64,000 nt of DNA. Source: Skeletonema tropicum (taxonomy: Eukaryota > Bacillariophyta > Thalassiosirophyceae > Thalassiosirales > Thalassiosiraceae). Shown here one piece after another: positions 11,901-19,927 of this stretch (the first letter of the stretch is position 1; each line of letters opens with the position of its first letter). The notes below the pieces were generated by a model. The model worked only from the letters and a program-made list of their open reading frames with translations. It searched no databases and was not told the origin of the DNA. The stretch is from contig CM074130.1 of NCBI GenBank assembly GCA_037178625.1, positions 1,240,001 through 1,304,000 of the forward strand, written 5' to 3'. The translations under genes were made by a program, and so were the position numbers.

Positions 11901-12121
11901 CTGGCAACATTTCCAGCAGGGGCTTCGGGAGGGACAGCCTCTGGAAACCACATCAAATCACCATCCCAATCACGAGGAGCCTGAACAGACAAGGGCGCTT
12001 GAGTACGAGGAGGGGCGGTGGTCTCCTCACTTCGAGGAGTTACGGACTCCACACTTGAGACATCACTCACGATAGTTGGCGCCAACGGAGGGTCTAAGGG
12101 AGTCATAAAAGGCGACTGCAT
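8792..12121 (-). CDS. Single 1109-codon retrotransposon ORF with decayed Copia RT and membrane-like segments
   Basis: The ORF starts 382 bp inside the 5' LTR and ends in the 3' LTR. Residues about 65-165 are four degenerate repeats of about 24 residues with the core ASSPTSPVASTSSWLNEAP. Residues about 230-290 hold three RVSVDPPEDQGV-type repeats. The middle (about 455-590) is strongly hydrophobic with several possible membrane helices, and another lies near 740. The C-terminal 230 residues resemble the end of a Copia reverse transcriptase and its RNase H linker: GLKQSKCDPCVF, then SIFFSESDEDIQDIL, then ISPDLKAIADECLWF. The catalytic YVDD position reads FNGGS, so polymerase activity is probably lost. 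Gag zinc knuckle, protease and integrase are not visible. The product could be a structural protein or a frame conserved by chance after mutation; function is unknown. Confidence 0.6.
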   Translation of the reverse strand: MQSPFMTPLDPPLAPTIVSDVSSVESVTPRSEETTAPPRTQAPLSVQAPRDWDGDLMWFPEAVPPEAPAGNVASATSQVASSSSWLNEAPAAARNASSPTSPVASTSSWLNAAPAAARNASSLPSPVASTPLWLNEAPAGYVASSPSSPAARPPMWLRDIMSSVAPASSDASNSASASPTTFDDGAEGFAALLAKMESDINDTPLTKAEHTKLVDLFAEFKLSAVCGSATRVSVDPPEDHGVVSTDEPPRISEEVPTRVSVDPPEDQGVASVAVPARVSLDPPDDQDGVSAAAPTAVPSIVSGSVSVGTTFDYEAPISALKACQDLRCIDVSSISPPVDSGGGGGECSAAAQVPPSSPAFIDIPSGAVVHSQFVRCDVDNSVRVSMSGTEQNQLDHVGFRVENVAPVICGVTQHEEPIQVSAIKWGALQEFVGSVFHVGRDMLPRFSTTSGLKVTLSTHSNLGFLSRIILFGSMLSVDPINPGLQHLLLSMLYRLFIFLNNPFQSLWSLFGFGLIILSILRAFTISFSTLYQVLQRKKHTYQLFLVVAILLIYLYMDHLHYALYAESVLVFLLSVISAMPNASDMNVIFNFNGVSSTSMGPAVQKKNVISHRKSRKHSFRRSSLSSLSFYYVYHRPGSRPRRKPPHFSHLVLLPSGSDPPFTVHSHVDDFILQCDTSSEGASCFASGGESIQSINYSWTRRLRSRDKYFEFSKSKLYRLILFVNVSWVSVKYFGLGLFCMIAVGFIVSRIQGSTSTETGTPKQSSCHHYHRREDMKAFSSKASDGHFTQPADIDASLPSKVVCPYPTVESRQICPRDKVLFGLFDDQSSSSSIWSPTSLLQDSVQSSLLPRLQRSNFFGSVMSVDVVKILGSRFGSRIKKKHRLVPMTHSYLLDCKIAKFFVDHGLKQSKCDPCVFASAKVVALLFNGGSIFFSESDEDIQDILHLQEDLFEAQVIYSKSIPSITQVQDTGISSPEGASYLNRIFGACVLSVHRISPDLKAIADECLWFVVFLASSLSDIAIFQYIRKKSIVLSSYLTVREGVSWSAASDGLTSRLPLVTLSGFRRDTLNQSLTRSFLWMIMPLMPLLLGGSPSSRSVLLTLCSLILCQ
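11660..11935 (-). repeat. Internal coding repeats with palindromic cores in the retrotransposon ORF
   Basis: About four copies of a roughly 72-bp unit encode the ASSPTSPVASTSSWLN-type peptide. Three copies contain the inverted repeat CTAGCC-4 nt-GGCTAG (for example near 11668, 11738 and 11810). The unit is a multiple of three, so copy number can change without breaking the frame. Confidence 0.7.
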
Positions 12122-12502
12122 TGTTAACGGTGCAGAGGCGAATCTACTTACTTATATGCTTTTGACACAATGGAATCTAGCGGGTGGCTTTTGACGCAAT
12201 GGAATCTAGCCGGCACAACTGAACTTGACGATGATGAATCCTTCAGGGGCCAATGTACTCCGAACGAGGTGTAGCTAGCACGCAAACTTCGGAGGAATGT
12301 TCAAAACTTTACTGGGTGAAAACTTAGGGTGACTACCAACGAAGGAGGCGGGTGATCAAGCCGACCAAACAACGGAGAGAAGTCGATGGGGTTGTTGCGA
12401 TGGGCAGCAAACGAAGATAGCTCAGGGCATTCGAAGAGATACCAAAAGCTGACGAGGAAATAGCAACCTTATACACCAAGAAAGCGTAGTTGGGCTATCT
12501 AT

Positions 12503-12850
12503 CACAGCTCCAGTGACCTATCGGTACTGGACGGTTTTGGTGACAGTTGCCACTCGTCAGCTAGTGACTTATCGATGAATAGAAGAGTAGATCCACCAAG
12601 AAAAGAGGTATTTATTGGTAAAACTTGATGTAAACTAGAGAGATGTTTCACTGACAGAGAATAAGTGAGCAAAGCGTCAACAGTACACTTCGACTACTTG
12701 GACTTCCGCCCAACAAAAGAGGCATCAAAGGCATGATCATCCAAAGGAATGATCGCGTCAATGACTGATTTAAGGTGTCACGCCTAAACCCGGATAGAGT
12801 CACTAACGGTAGTCGTGACGTCAGACCATCAGATGCAGCTGACCACGACA
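12503..12850 (-). repeat. 5' LTR of the retrotransposon
   Basis: 348 bp, matching 8647-8994. Downstream in element orientation the internal sequence begins ATAGATAGCCCAACTACG; I could not match it to a known tRNA primer site. Confidence 0.85.
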
Positions 12851-13077
12851 GCGGGCATGTTCTTCATCTTCAGGAATGGGTTCTCGATCTCGGGTTCTCA
12901 TTCAATCAGAAGATACTTGGCGCCGAATCGATTACCAATTCCGCATTAGAATTGAATACCACACTGAAATTGCAAAATGGTGGCATGTTACGAAGTTGGG
13001 CCTACACAGTATGTAGGCCTAACTTTGACCAGTGTAACCAGTAACAACTTAGCAACAACAATAAGCAATCCAATAGT

Positions 13078-14142
13078 ATGATTTATCGACATATCCCACC
13101 AAGACAGGGTAGGCAAGGTTTCTGGGACAAAATAATTGTCGGTCTCCTCCTCACATTGTCTCCAATATGTATTTATTATACATTTTCAGAAAGATACCGA
13201 CCGAACGCAACACCGCTGGTTGCAACTGGAATCTTCGGCATGATTGTCATCATAGTTGCTGAAGGAGTAAGCCGCCCACCACACAATGGACCACATGAAT
13301 TTGTCAAGCGAGATCAAAAAAAGGGCAAGCGAGATGAAGATGAAAGAGTTCTTGTGTGTCTTGGCGACTCACTTACACACGGAGCATGCTCTGCAAATTG
13401 GGTAGACGATGTTGAATCATCTTTGACAAAACAATTGCAAAACAAGGAAAAAACATTTATCAAAGTGAATGTAGTGAATGCAGGTCAGAATTCGATCTGT
13501 ACGCACACTGTACTGCACGAGAAAGTAAATTATGTTGTAGCGTGTCGGCCCGACTACATTTTTATCATGATCGGTTCAAATGATGCCATGGCAATCTACA
13601 GAGATGACTGGGCAAAAGAAAGAATGGGTACTTGGAATTTGACAGAGAGACCAAATGAGGATGTGCTCATTCGCAATCTGACAGACATTGTGAAAGCATT
13701 GCTGGCACAGACCACTGCAGTGATAGCCATTGCTACGTTGCCTCCCTTTGGAGAGAATTTCGATTCAGATTCAAACAAAATCATTGAGAGTATCAATTGT
13801 CGTATCAAGACACTGGAGCACCTCTTTTGGGGTGAGATTAAAAACAACAGTCGAGAGACAAAGCGTGTATCAGTCATTGATGTCAACAGTGCCCTTTGGG
13901 GTGAAATTAATAGTCAACGAAGGAGTAGGAACAATACCAAAGCTGCACACTCGATAGATATGTTCTTGCCCTATGCAATTGTAATGGGATTACTTCATTG
14001 CGTGTTTGGATTGAGCTGGAACGCAGCAACACGCTTACTCACTGGCAATATTGTGCTATCCGAGTCGCTTCATTTAAATGAAGATGGGGGGAGTGTTGTA
14101 AGACATGAAGTTGTACAATGGATGATGAATATAATGACTTGA
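13078..14142 (+). CDS. Membrane-anchored SGNH/GDSL hydrolase
   Basis: 354 residues in one exon. Two N-terminal membrane segments (about residues 19-38 and 46-62) precede an SGNH esterase domain. Block I is VLVCLGDSLTHG with the nucleophilic Ser near residue 97, the Asn-containing block III reads IFIMIGSNDA, and the catalytic His lies in SLHLNEDGG near the C-terminus. A third hydrophobic stretch (MFLPYAIVMGLLHCVFGLSW) is near the end. The family hydrolyses esters of lipids or carbohydrates; the substrate here is unknown. The gene lies 227 bp from the 5' LTR of the retrotransposon, so that insertion borders its promoter. It is convergent with the FKBP gene, 63 bp between stop codons. Confidence 0.85.
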   Translation: MIYRHIPPRQGRQGFWDKIIVGLLLTLSPICIYYTFSERYRPNATPLVATGIFGMIVIIVAEGVSRPPHNGPHEFVKRDQKKGKRDEDERVLVCLGDSLTHGACSANWVDDVESSLTKQLQNKEKTFIKVNVVNAGQNSICTHTVLHEKVNYVVACRPDYIFIMIGSNDAMAIYRDDWAKERMGTWNLTERPNEDVLIRNLTDIVKALLAQTTAVIAIATLPPFGENFDSDSNKIIESINCRIKTLEHLFWGEIKNNSRETKRVSVIDVNSALWGEINSQRRSRNNTKAAHSIDMFLPYAIVMGLLHCVFGLSWNAATRLLTGNIVLSESLHLNEDGGSVVRHEVVQWMMNIMT

Positions 14143-14205
14143 GCACAACATTATACTATTACTTGCTGATGATGCAGTTTTGTACCAACTCATTCCAAAA
14201 TATCT

Positions 14206-14903
14206 CTACAGCGGATTGTCTTCTAGCCATTTCAACTGCTCCGGACCAAGCTTTGACATTTCACCAATTTCAACTAGCTCCATATCGAAGTACAGTGTAG
14301 AAAATCCAGGAATTGATCCACCGGCTCCCTTTGCGCCGTAGCCCAAGTCAGATGGTACAACGATTCTTCTTTCCTCTCCCACTTTCATATCCAATACAGT
14401 CAAATCCCCTGGATTGCAAAGAGTACTGTGAGTATTTGTGCAGAGAGATAAGATATAAGAAATACAATTAAAAGTCACTTACATCCTTTGATGACCTGGT
14501 AGACACCAGCAATGAATTCAAGGGGTTTCTCTCCAAATGGTCCCTTGGAACTATCCACCTTCTTTGCATTTGGATTAACATCAGGAAAGCCATTTAGGTA
14601 CAGTGTGTATTTTGCTTTAACTTTCTGCGCTCGTTGCGGAGATGGAGAGTCAGGGTCTGTAGGTGGTTTAATAACCTTGTATTTGAGACCGCGTGGACCA
14701 TCTTCATATCCTTCCAAATTTATGTCAGCGTTGGCAATATTTGGGAGGCTTAGAAACCCTGTGGTAGCAACTAATGAATTTGAGACAAAAGCACGTCGTT
14801 CAAGTTTTGACTCTGGTGACGATATCGATAGGCCACTGGCGTTTGCCAGTAGCACCAAGAAGAATGCTGCAAACAACATCATTTTGTTATCCTTTCCTGA
14901 CAA
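14206..14903 (-). CDS. FKBP-type peptidyl-prolyl isomerase, probably thylakoid lumen
   Basis: Exons 14903..14483 and 14408..14206 with a 74-bp GT-AG intron give 207 residues; the junction restores VIKGWDLTVLDMKVGEERR, the FKBP core. The protein catalyses cis-trans proline isomerisation. The N-terminus has a signal-peptide-like stretch (MMLFAAFFLVLLANASG), then an Arg-Arg motif (ERRAFVSN), a second hydrophobic segment and ANA. That is the layout of a secretory-plus-thylakoid presequence, possibly Tat type. The FKBP domain spans about residues 85-195 with VPSDLGYGAKGAGGSIPGFS and the closing strand LYFDMELVEI. Plant lumenal FKBPs have the same targeting. It shares a 251-bp promoter region with the UROD gene. 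Confidence 0.88.
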
Positions 14904-15154
14904 TGTATGATGTGATGATAGTGGTGCTCATGGCTCTAGGAGCTGAAGTTTTGATGGAGTTGTCTTGTCAAGATCGCGAACATCATCGTATTTCTGCGTA
15001 AACGTACTGTTGCTCTCTATGTACAAAGATCGCGCCAAAGAACCTCAACATGAATTTGCCTTCTTTGCCACTTGGATGTCAACAATGAACAATGCAACCA
15101 AGCCGACAAGCTAAAGCATCGCAAGATAATAATAGAGAGAAAACAAAACGCACC
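14904..15154. promoter_or_regulatory. Bidirectional promoter region of FKBP and UROD
   Basis: Only 251 bp separate the two divergent start codons, so both promoters and 5' UTRs lie here. Both products carry plastid-type presequences, which makes shared control plausible. No specific motif could be assigned. Confidence 0.5.
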
Positions 15155-16528
15155 ATGAAGATCTTAGCAATAGCCGCTGCTGCCCTCTTGGTGGCATCAG
15201 AATCTTATGCCTTCACACCTACACCACTCTCCGCCCAAGTTGCATCTCAACAACGCTTCTCCACTGCATCCGCACTAAATGTCGCTGCCACTAGCAGTGA
15301 AGAAGACTTGGAGCTAACTCGTCAAATCATCATGTCTCACGTGAAAGAGGGTGACAACGAAGGCGTCGTAGTCGATGAAGATTACTTGCCTTCTCACAAT
15401 AAAAATCCCGATGATTATCCAGAAAACGATCTCATGATTCGCGCAGCACTAGGCCGTGAGGATGTCGAACGCACTCCTATCTGGTTATTCCGTCAAGCTG
15501 GACGTCATTTACCTGAATATCAAGCATACAAACAAAAAACTGGACGGTCGTTCCTTGATATGCTCAGTTATCCCGAGGATGTGGCCGAATGTACGATGCA
15601 GCCTGTACGACGATACAATGTGGATGCTGCCATTCTATTCTCGGATATTTTGGTGATTGCCGAAGCGTTGAATATTGAAGTAACCATGCCAGGTGGAGTT
15701 GGTATTCTTGTCCCATGCCCATTGGTTGGACCTGCTGATATGAAGGAACGTGTGCCTTCCAAAGATAAGTTGAATGTAGACTTTGTCAATGACAAGTTGG
15801 GACATGTTATGGAGAGTGTACGATTGATTCGTAAGCAAATGAAAGAAGAAGGTATTTCTATTCCTCTTATTGGATTCAGTGCTGCACCATGGACTTTACT
15901 TTTTTACATGGTGGGTGGATCATCCAAGAAGAATCAACATATCGGTATGGAATGGCTTCATTCTCATCCCGAAGCTTCTAGAGAATTGTTGGATAGTCTC
16001 ACTACCATTGTTATTGAGTACATGGCTCAGCAAGTTGAGAATGGAGCACATATGCTACAACTATTTGAGGCAATGGGAATGATGATTGAGCAACCTGAAT
16101 TCAATGAGTTTGCTATGCCATGTCTGAAGAAGATTGCAGATGAATTGAAAGGACGCTATCCTGATGTTCCGTTGATGGTATTTTCTCGCGGAGCAAGCTT
16201 TGCAAATGAAGAATTGAGTAAATTGGGATATGATGTTGTGACCATTGATGGGTCAGTGGATCGTTCTACAGCACGTGATGTAGTTGGCGGACGCACTGGA
16301 CTCCAGGGCAATTATGATCCACGTGAATTGATTGCTGAAAATGGCAAAAATGTCGATACTGTGAAGCAGTCAGCAAGAGAACTTTTGGAAGCTTTGGGAA
16401 CACAAAGATTAATTGCCAACTTAGGAGAAGGTTTGGGAGGCAAAGAAAGTCCAGAGTTGGTGAATGCATTTGTAGAAGCTATCCATGGAGAGAGTGAGAA
16501 AATGATTAGTGAGTCTAAGAGCAACTAA
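15155..16528 (+). CDS. UROD: Uroporphyrinogen decarboxylase, plastid-targeted
   Basis: The enzyme decarboxylates uroporphyrinogen III four times to coproporphyrinogen III in heme and chlorophyll synthesis. I start at 15155, not the in-frame ATG at 15092, because MKILAIAAAALLVASESYAFTP is a signal peptide ending in the diatom-type phenylalanine motif; this gives 457 residues. The catalytic domain begins near residue 95: RTPIWLFRQAGRHLPEY (substrate-binding Arg residues), AAILFSDILVIAEAL (catalytic Asp), PLIGFSAAPWTLLFYMVGG, and the C-terminal GLQGNYDP and ANLGEGLGGKESPELV, close to the usual HGI position. The domain has the expected length. Diatoms usually carry several UROD paralogs; this copy is one of the plastid-type forms. 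Confidence 0.95.
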   Translation: MKILAIAAAALLVASESYAFTPTPLSAQVASQQRFSTASALNVAATSSEEDLELTRQIIMSHVKEGDNEGVVVDEDYLPSHNKNPDDYPENDLMIRAALGREDVERTPIWLFRQAGRHLPEYQAYKQKTGRSFLDMLSYPEDVAECTMQPVRRYNVDAAILFSDILVIAEALNIEVTMPGGVGILVPCPLVGPADMKERVPSKDKLNVDFVNDKLGHVMESVRLIRKQMKEEGISIPLIGFSAAPWTLLFYMVGGSSKKNQHIGMEWLHSHPEASRELLDSLTTIVIEYMAQQVENGAHMLQLFEAMGMMIEQPEFNEFAMPCLKKIADELKGRYPDVPLMVFSRGASFANEELSKLGYDVVTIDGSVDRSTARDVVGGRTGLQGNYDPRELIAENGKNVDTVKQSARELLEALGTQRLIANLGEGLGGKESPELVNAFVEAIHGESEKMISESKSN

Positions 16529-17210
16529 ATAAGTGAATGTTGTCTGTAGGGGTAGTCTCCTGACTTAATACTAATCATTATGACTATTGGCCATGGTCAA
16601 TAAGTACTTACTTATTTAAGTAGCAGGCGCAATACAAGGCCATTGTTAGGTTGCATAAACTGAACGCTTACGTCACTGATGGGTTCGAAAATCTAAAAAG
16701 CAAGGCTTTGAAGAAAGCTTCTCTTTTGAATAGTACTTTTAAACGAAGGAATCAGTATGAGTACCTGTGATGTGACTTTACAGTTTCTCGGTTTTGTCTC
16801 GTGCGTACTCGGAACACACAAACAACACCCTTGTCACGGCGAAGAGCGAGGAGGGAATGCATTCAGCATTGTTGTTGTTGGGGCTGATAGTGATAGGAGT
16901 GGCACAAGGGCAGTCAAAAGTTGGTCGCCAAGTAGATTGACAAGTCTGCAGAAGTGTGGGGTCGCTCTCTGTCAGAGGTAGGAAGTCTGGGTTTGGCATG
17001 AGCAAAGCTGTAACGCCGTTTCTGGAACTTTATGTTTGTGAGGAGAGATTTAAGCTGCCTGCATTGACTTGCCCGCTGCTGCCTTAAAAGGATTTTCAAC
17101 AAGTGAAATAGCTACTGTATCGTAGACAATGATAAAAGAGGTGAGTATATTTCACTTTGGATCGTTCGTACTTATTGCAGCAATATCTCATCTGTATAGT
17201 TCATGCATCG
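16529..17210. other. Intergenic region upstream of the KH-domain gene
   Basis: No gene is visible. It holds the UROD 3' flank and the promoter of the KH-domain gene. A possible tiny first exon for the KH gene (ATG at 17129, splice 17141-17180) lies at its right end, but the 40-bp intron would be unusually short. Confidence 0.4.
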
Positions 17211-18647
17211 ATGCTGAAGGCGGCTGCAGCACCAAGTGCGAATGCAAATGAAGATGATGCAAGTAAAGATGTTGAGCAAACTACTATCTTAAAGTCAGAT
17301 GAAATCGATACCACTGTAGACATAGACACAGAGTCGCCGAGCATATCTCCTAACCCATCGTCTGCATCACCTGCAACGGCATGCTCTAGTCCTTCGCCAC
17401 AAGGAGTCAAACCTACTTCTTCTCCACACGTGCAAGTTGCAATAAAGATCCTTGTCACAAACAATGCTTCAGGATCCATCATTGGAAGAGGGGGCAAAAC
17501 GATCACTGATCTTCAAAATCAATCCCAGGCTAGAATCAAATTGAGCCAAGGTGGAGATTACTATCCTGGAACAAGCGACAGGGTCTGTCTTATTCATGGA
17601 GCCTTGTCTAATGTAGAGGTGGCTGTAGAAATGGTGGTGGCAAAGCTGTATGACATCCATCGCTTGCAGCATATTGATGCACCTGCCACTAGATCAGGTG
17701 CAGTGCACAGTCAATCTGGCACGGAGAACATTTCGACGGATGTTCCTTTTACTGTCAGAATACTTCTTCCTGCATCAAGCTGCGGCATGATAATAGGCCA
17801 TGGAGGTTCTAATATCAAGCAGCTAAAGGAGAAATCTAATGTTTCGTACGTTCAGCTGTCACCTAAGGCGACCGAAGTGATGATAGGTGCGTCAGCTCTC
17901 TCAACATCTGAGAGAATCATGACTATCCTTGGGCCGACATTTGAGAGCTGTGTTACATGCATCCAAGTCATTCTGAATGAGCTAGCGCAGCATCCAGAAA
18001 TATGCCGATACATGAACATGACTACGAGCTATTCTAAGGCGTTGCTATCTGCCTTTCAAGCTTCATATAACACCTATCAGATGCCAACCTTGGTTCCAGG
18101 GTTCATGCTAGATCAATATGGTGTGGTAGGTCAAGACCAAAGGATAGGATTTCAACAATACGAAGGTATTTTGCCATCGTCACCTCCAACGAGACCTCAG
18201 GCAATGATGCAACCAGCAAGTCCTTCTCCATCGTCTCCCCTGATGCTGCCACAAAGTCAGTTTTGGTCAGATGCATCTTCAGGTGGAACTCCTTGTAGTA
18301 ACAGCGGAATGCGTTCTATCACCGAGCTTTCCGGAACTTTCCAAGAACGATTGTCTTTGTCTGATACTCCACGAGTTCTACCTCCATTCTTGCCAGCCTC
18401 CGAGATCTCACGTCAAATGGAGGCACCTGACAGTATGGTTGGATTTATACTAGGCCGCGGAGGTAAAGTTTTGAATAGAATTCAATCACGCACACAGACT
18501 CTGATTAGACTTAGTCAGAGAGGTGAGTTTCGTCCCGGTACTACCAATCGAATAGTTACTATCACTGGGACAACAACTGAGAGTGTAGAGCATGCAATGG
18601 AACTTATAAATGAACGCCTTTCCTCAGCTGAAAGCATCATACACTAA
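17211..18647 (+). CDS. Triple KH-domain RNA-binding protein (PCBP/Nova-like)
   Basis: The frame is open from 17157; I take the ATG at 17211 (MLKAAAAPSANANEDD), giving 478 residues. A Ser/Pro/Thr-rich acidic N-terminus precedes three KH domains. KH1 has SIIGRGGKTITDLQNQSQ followed by RIKLSQGGDYYPGTSDR. KH2 has MIIGHGGSNIKQLKEKS. KH3 has FILGRGGKVLNRIQSRTQ and RLSQRGEFRPGTTNR. Each contains the GxxG RNA-binding loop (GRGG, GHGG, GRGG). A Gln/Pro/Ser-rich linker separates KH2 and KH3, the same arrangement as in PCBP and Nova proteins. These bind C-rich or YCAY RNA and control splicing, stability or translation; the target here is unknown. Convergent with the SET-domain gene. Confidence 0.9.
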   Translation: MLKAAAAPSANANEDDASKDVEQTTILKSDEIDTTVDIDTESPSISPNPSSASPATACSSPSPQGVKPTSSPHVQVAIKILVTNNASGSIIGRGGKTITDLQNQSQARIKLSQGGDYYPGTSDRVCLIHGALSNVEVAVEMVVAKLYDIHRLQHIDAPATRSGAVHSQSGTENISTDVPFTVRILLPASSCGMIIGHGGSNIKQLKEKSNVSYVQLSPKATEVMIGASALSTSERIMTILGPTFESCVTCIQVILNELAQHPEICRYMNMTTSYSKALLSAFQASYNTYQMPTLVPGFMLDQYGVVGQDQRIGFQQYEGILPSSPPTRPQAMMQPASPSPSSPLMLPQSQFWSDASSGGTPCSNSGMRSITELSGTFQERLSLSDTPRVLPPFLPASEISRQMEAPDSMVGFILGRGGKVLNRIQSRTQTLIRLSQRGEFRPGTTNRIVTITGTTTESVEHAMELINERLSSAESIIH

Positions 18648-18793
18648 CCGATCCACCAATCGGGTAGAGTGAAGTACTTATCACTTAAAGCACAACCCAC
18701 ACACGTACGCACAACCACGCTACAATAGATCTTCTTCAACTTCTTAATACAATAACATTTTTTTACTACACGAGATAAATAACTTTGATTTAA

Positions 18794-19927
18794 TCAGAAG
18801 AATAATGAGCTTTTGTCTTCTAACAATTCCACTACAGGTGTTCGCACTCCAGGTACGAACCCATAACGTGTAAAGAATTTGTGTTTCGGTATCACATCAT
18901 CTCTCTCTTCTTGATAACAATGGAATAGTTCCTCATCAGCGCCGATGTCGCCTCTGGCACGAAGTAGTATGTAATCATCATAAGACTCGAGACTTGTATT
19001 TGGATTATTCGAGTGTTGCAGCACATCAAGCAAGGGCAACAATGCATTCTCAATGTCTACTGTGACGCCATCGTCAGATTCGACTTCTTCAGCGAAAGAG
19101 CGAGAAAGGCATATGACAAATGCCCCTTTGACCGCTTCTTCAATTTCATCATCGTCGGCATCTTCAAAAATAGGATGTATGACATCTTTCATTAACCGAA
19201 TTGCACTATCAACAGTTTTCCGAATCATCAACGCATCGTTGTATGCTAGACTTTCTCCAAGTAAACGTTCTACTTTTTCTTCAGACCAGAATACCACATG
19301 CTCTTGGTCGAGCTGATTTTCTACCCAAGGAATGCTTTGGAGATATGGCCAGTGTTTAATTGCACTCTTGTCTTTGATCCGTTTACTCAGTAGGTATTCT
19401 TTCGCAATGAACCCAGATAGCATGAGCATCTGATAGCTGGGCACACGTTTTATTTTTGCCATTTGAAAAATCTCTCCACATGATTTGTCACTCAATGCAT
19501 CATCTTGTGTTACACAATATTCACGTGGTATGCGGAATATCAGCTCGCCGTCAGTAAAGCCAGATGTTGAAGAGAATCCCCCATATCCTCCCAACTTTGA
19601 TTCCTTGATGATAAATTTAGGAGATATATATGTAGATTGATGTTCTTTTAGCCATCGGATAAGAGTTGCATGTGTTGGGCTTTCCGTATGTGCAATGAGT
19701 GCTGTAGTGGTAGGTGATTGACTTTTTCCATTCCCGAATCCTTTACCCGCAATAGCTGCCGTTCGGCGTTGCTGAGATGCTTTCTTTTTCTTCTTCGCAA
19801 ATAAAGATGTTGTGATGTAGCTTCTTCGTTGTTGGTGAAGAGAGGTGCCAGAAAGTGAAAACGCTCCGACTTCACTTGATTGCAATAGCGATATGACAAC
19901 CGTGCTAAGCAATAACAGTGCTGTCAT
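18794..19927 (-). CDS. SET-domain protein methyltransferase (SETD3/Rubisco LSMT-like), probably plastid
   Basis: 377 residues in one exon. The N-terminus MTALLLLSTVVISLLQSSEVGAFSLSG is a signal peptide ending in GAFS, the plastid-import motif, then a basic transit region. The SET fold follows: GGYGGFSSTSGFTDGELIFRIP (N-SET), LLDVLQHSNNPNTSLES (the D-NH-like motif, here QHSNN), LRARGDIGADEELFHCY, and KFFTRYGFVPG. This order matches SETD3 and plant Rubisco large-subunit or aldolase Lys methyltransferases. The Rubis-substrate-binding C-lobe of those enzymes is absent, so the protein is shorter. The probable role is lysine (or histidine) methylation of a plastid protein; the target is inferred only from family and targeting. 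Confidence 0.85.
   Translation of the reverse strand: MTALLLLSTVVISLLQSSEVGAFSLSGTSLHQQRRSYITTSLFAKKKKKASQQRRTAAIAGKGFGNGKSQSPTTTALIAHTESPTHATLIRWLKEHQSTYISPKFIIKESKLGGYGGFSSTSGFTDGELIFRIPREYCVTQDDALSDKSCGEIFQMAKIKRVPSYQMLMLSGFIAKEYLLSKRIKDKSAIKHWPYLQSIPWVENQLDQEHVVFWSEEKVERLLGESLAYNDALMIRKTVDSAIRLMKDVIHPIFEDADDDEIEEAVKGAFVICLSRSFAEEVESDDGVTVDIENALLPLLDVLQHSNNPNTSLESYDDYILLRARGDIGADEELFHCYQEERDDVIPKHKFFTRYGFVPGVRTPVVELLEDKSSLFF

Larger units (their letters stand above)
8647..12850 (-). mobile_element. LTR retrotransposon, apparently non-autonomous Copia derivative
   Basis: The two copies of a 348-bp sequence in direct orientation (8647-8994 and 12503-12850, offset 3856) bracket one long minus-strand ORF. 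On the minus strand the 3' LTR begins TGTCGTGG and is preceded by a short purine tract (GAGAAGGAG, 8995-9003), as expected for a polypurine tract. The copies look essentially identical by eye, so insertion is probably recent. No 5-bp target-site duplication was found at the outer edges (CCCGC versus GGAAG in element orientation), and the other LTR end (GCTGTG) does not finish in CA, so edges may be slightly wrong or the element rearranged. No integrase or protease is recognisable. Confidence 0.8.

Noticed and set aside
12775..13044. 89-codon frame running from the 5' LTR into flanking DNA
   Set aside because: It starts inside the LTR and has no family similarity; probably a read-through frame.
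16680..16700. GGGTTCGAAAATC as a tRNA T-loop
   Set aside because: The flanks do not pair and no acceptor or D-arm is present.
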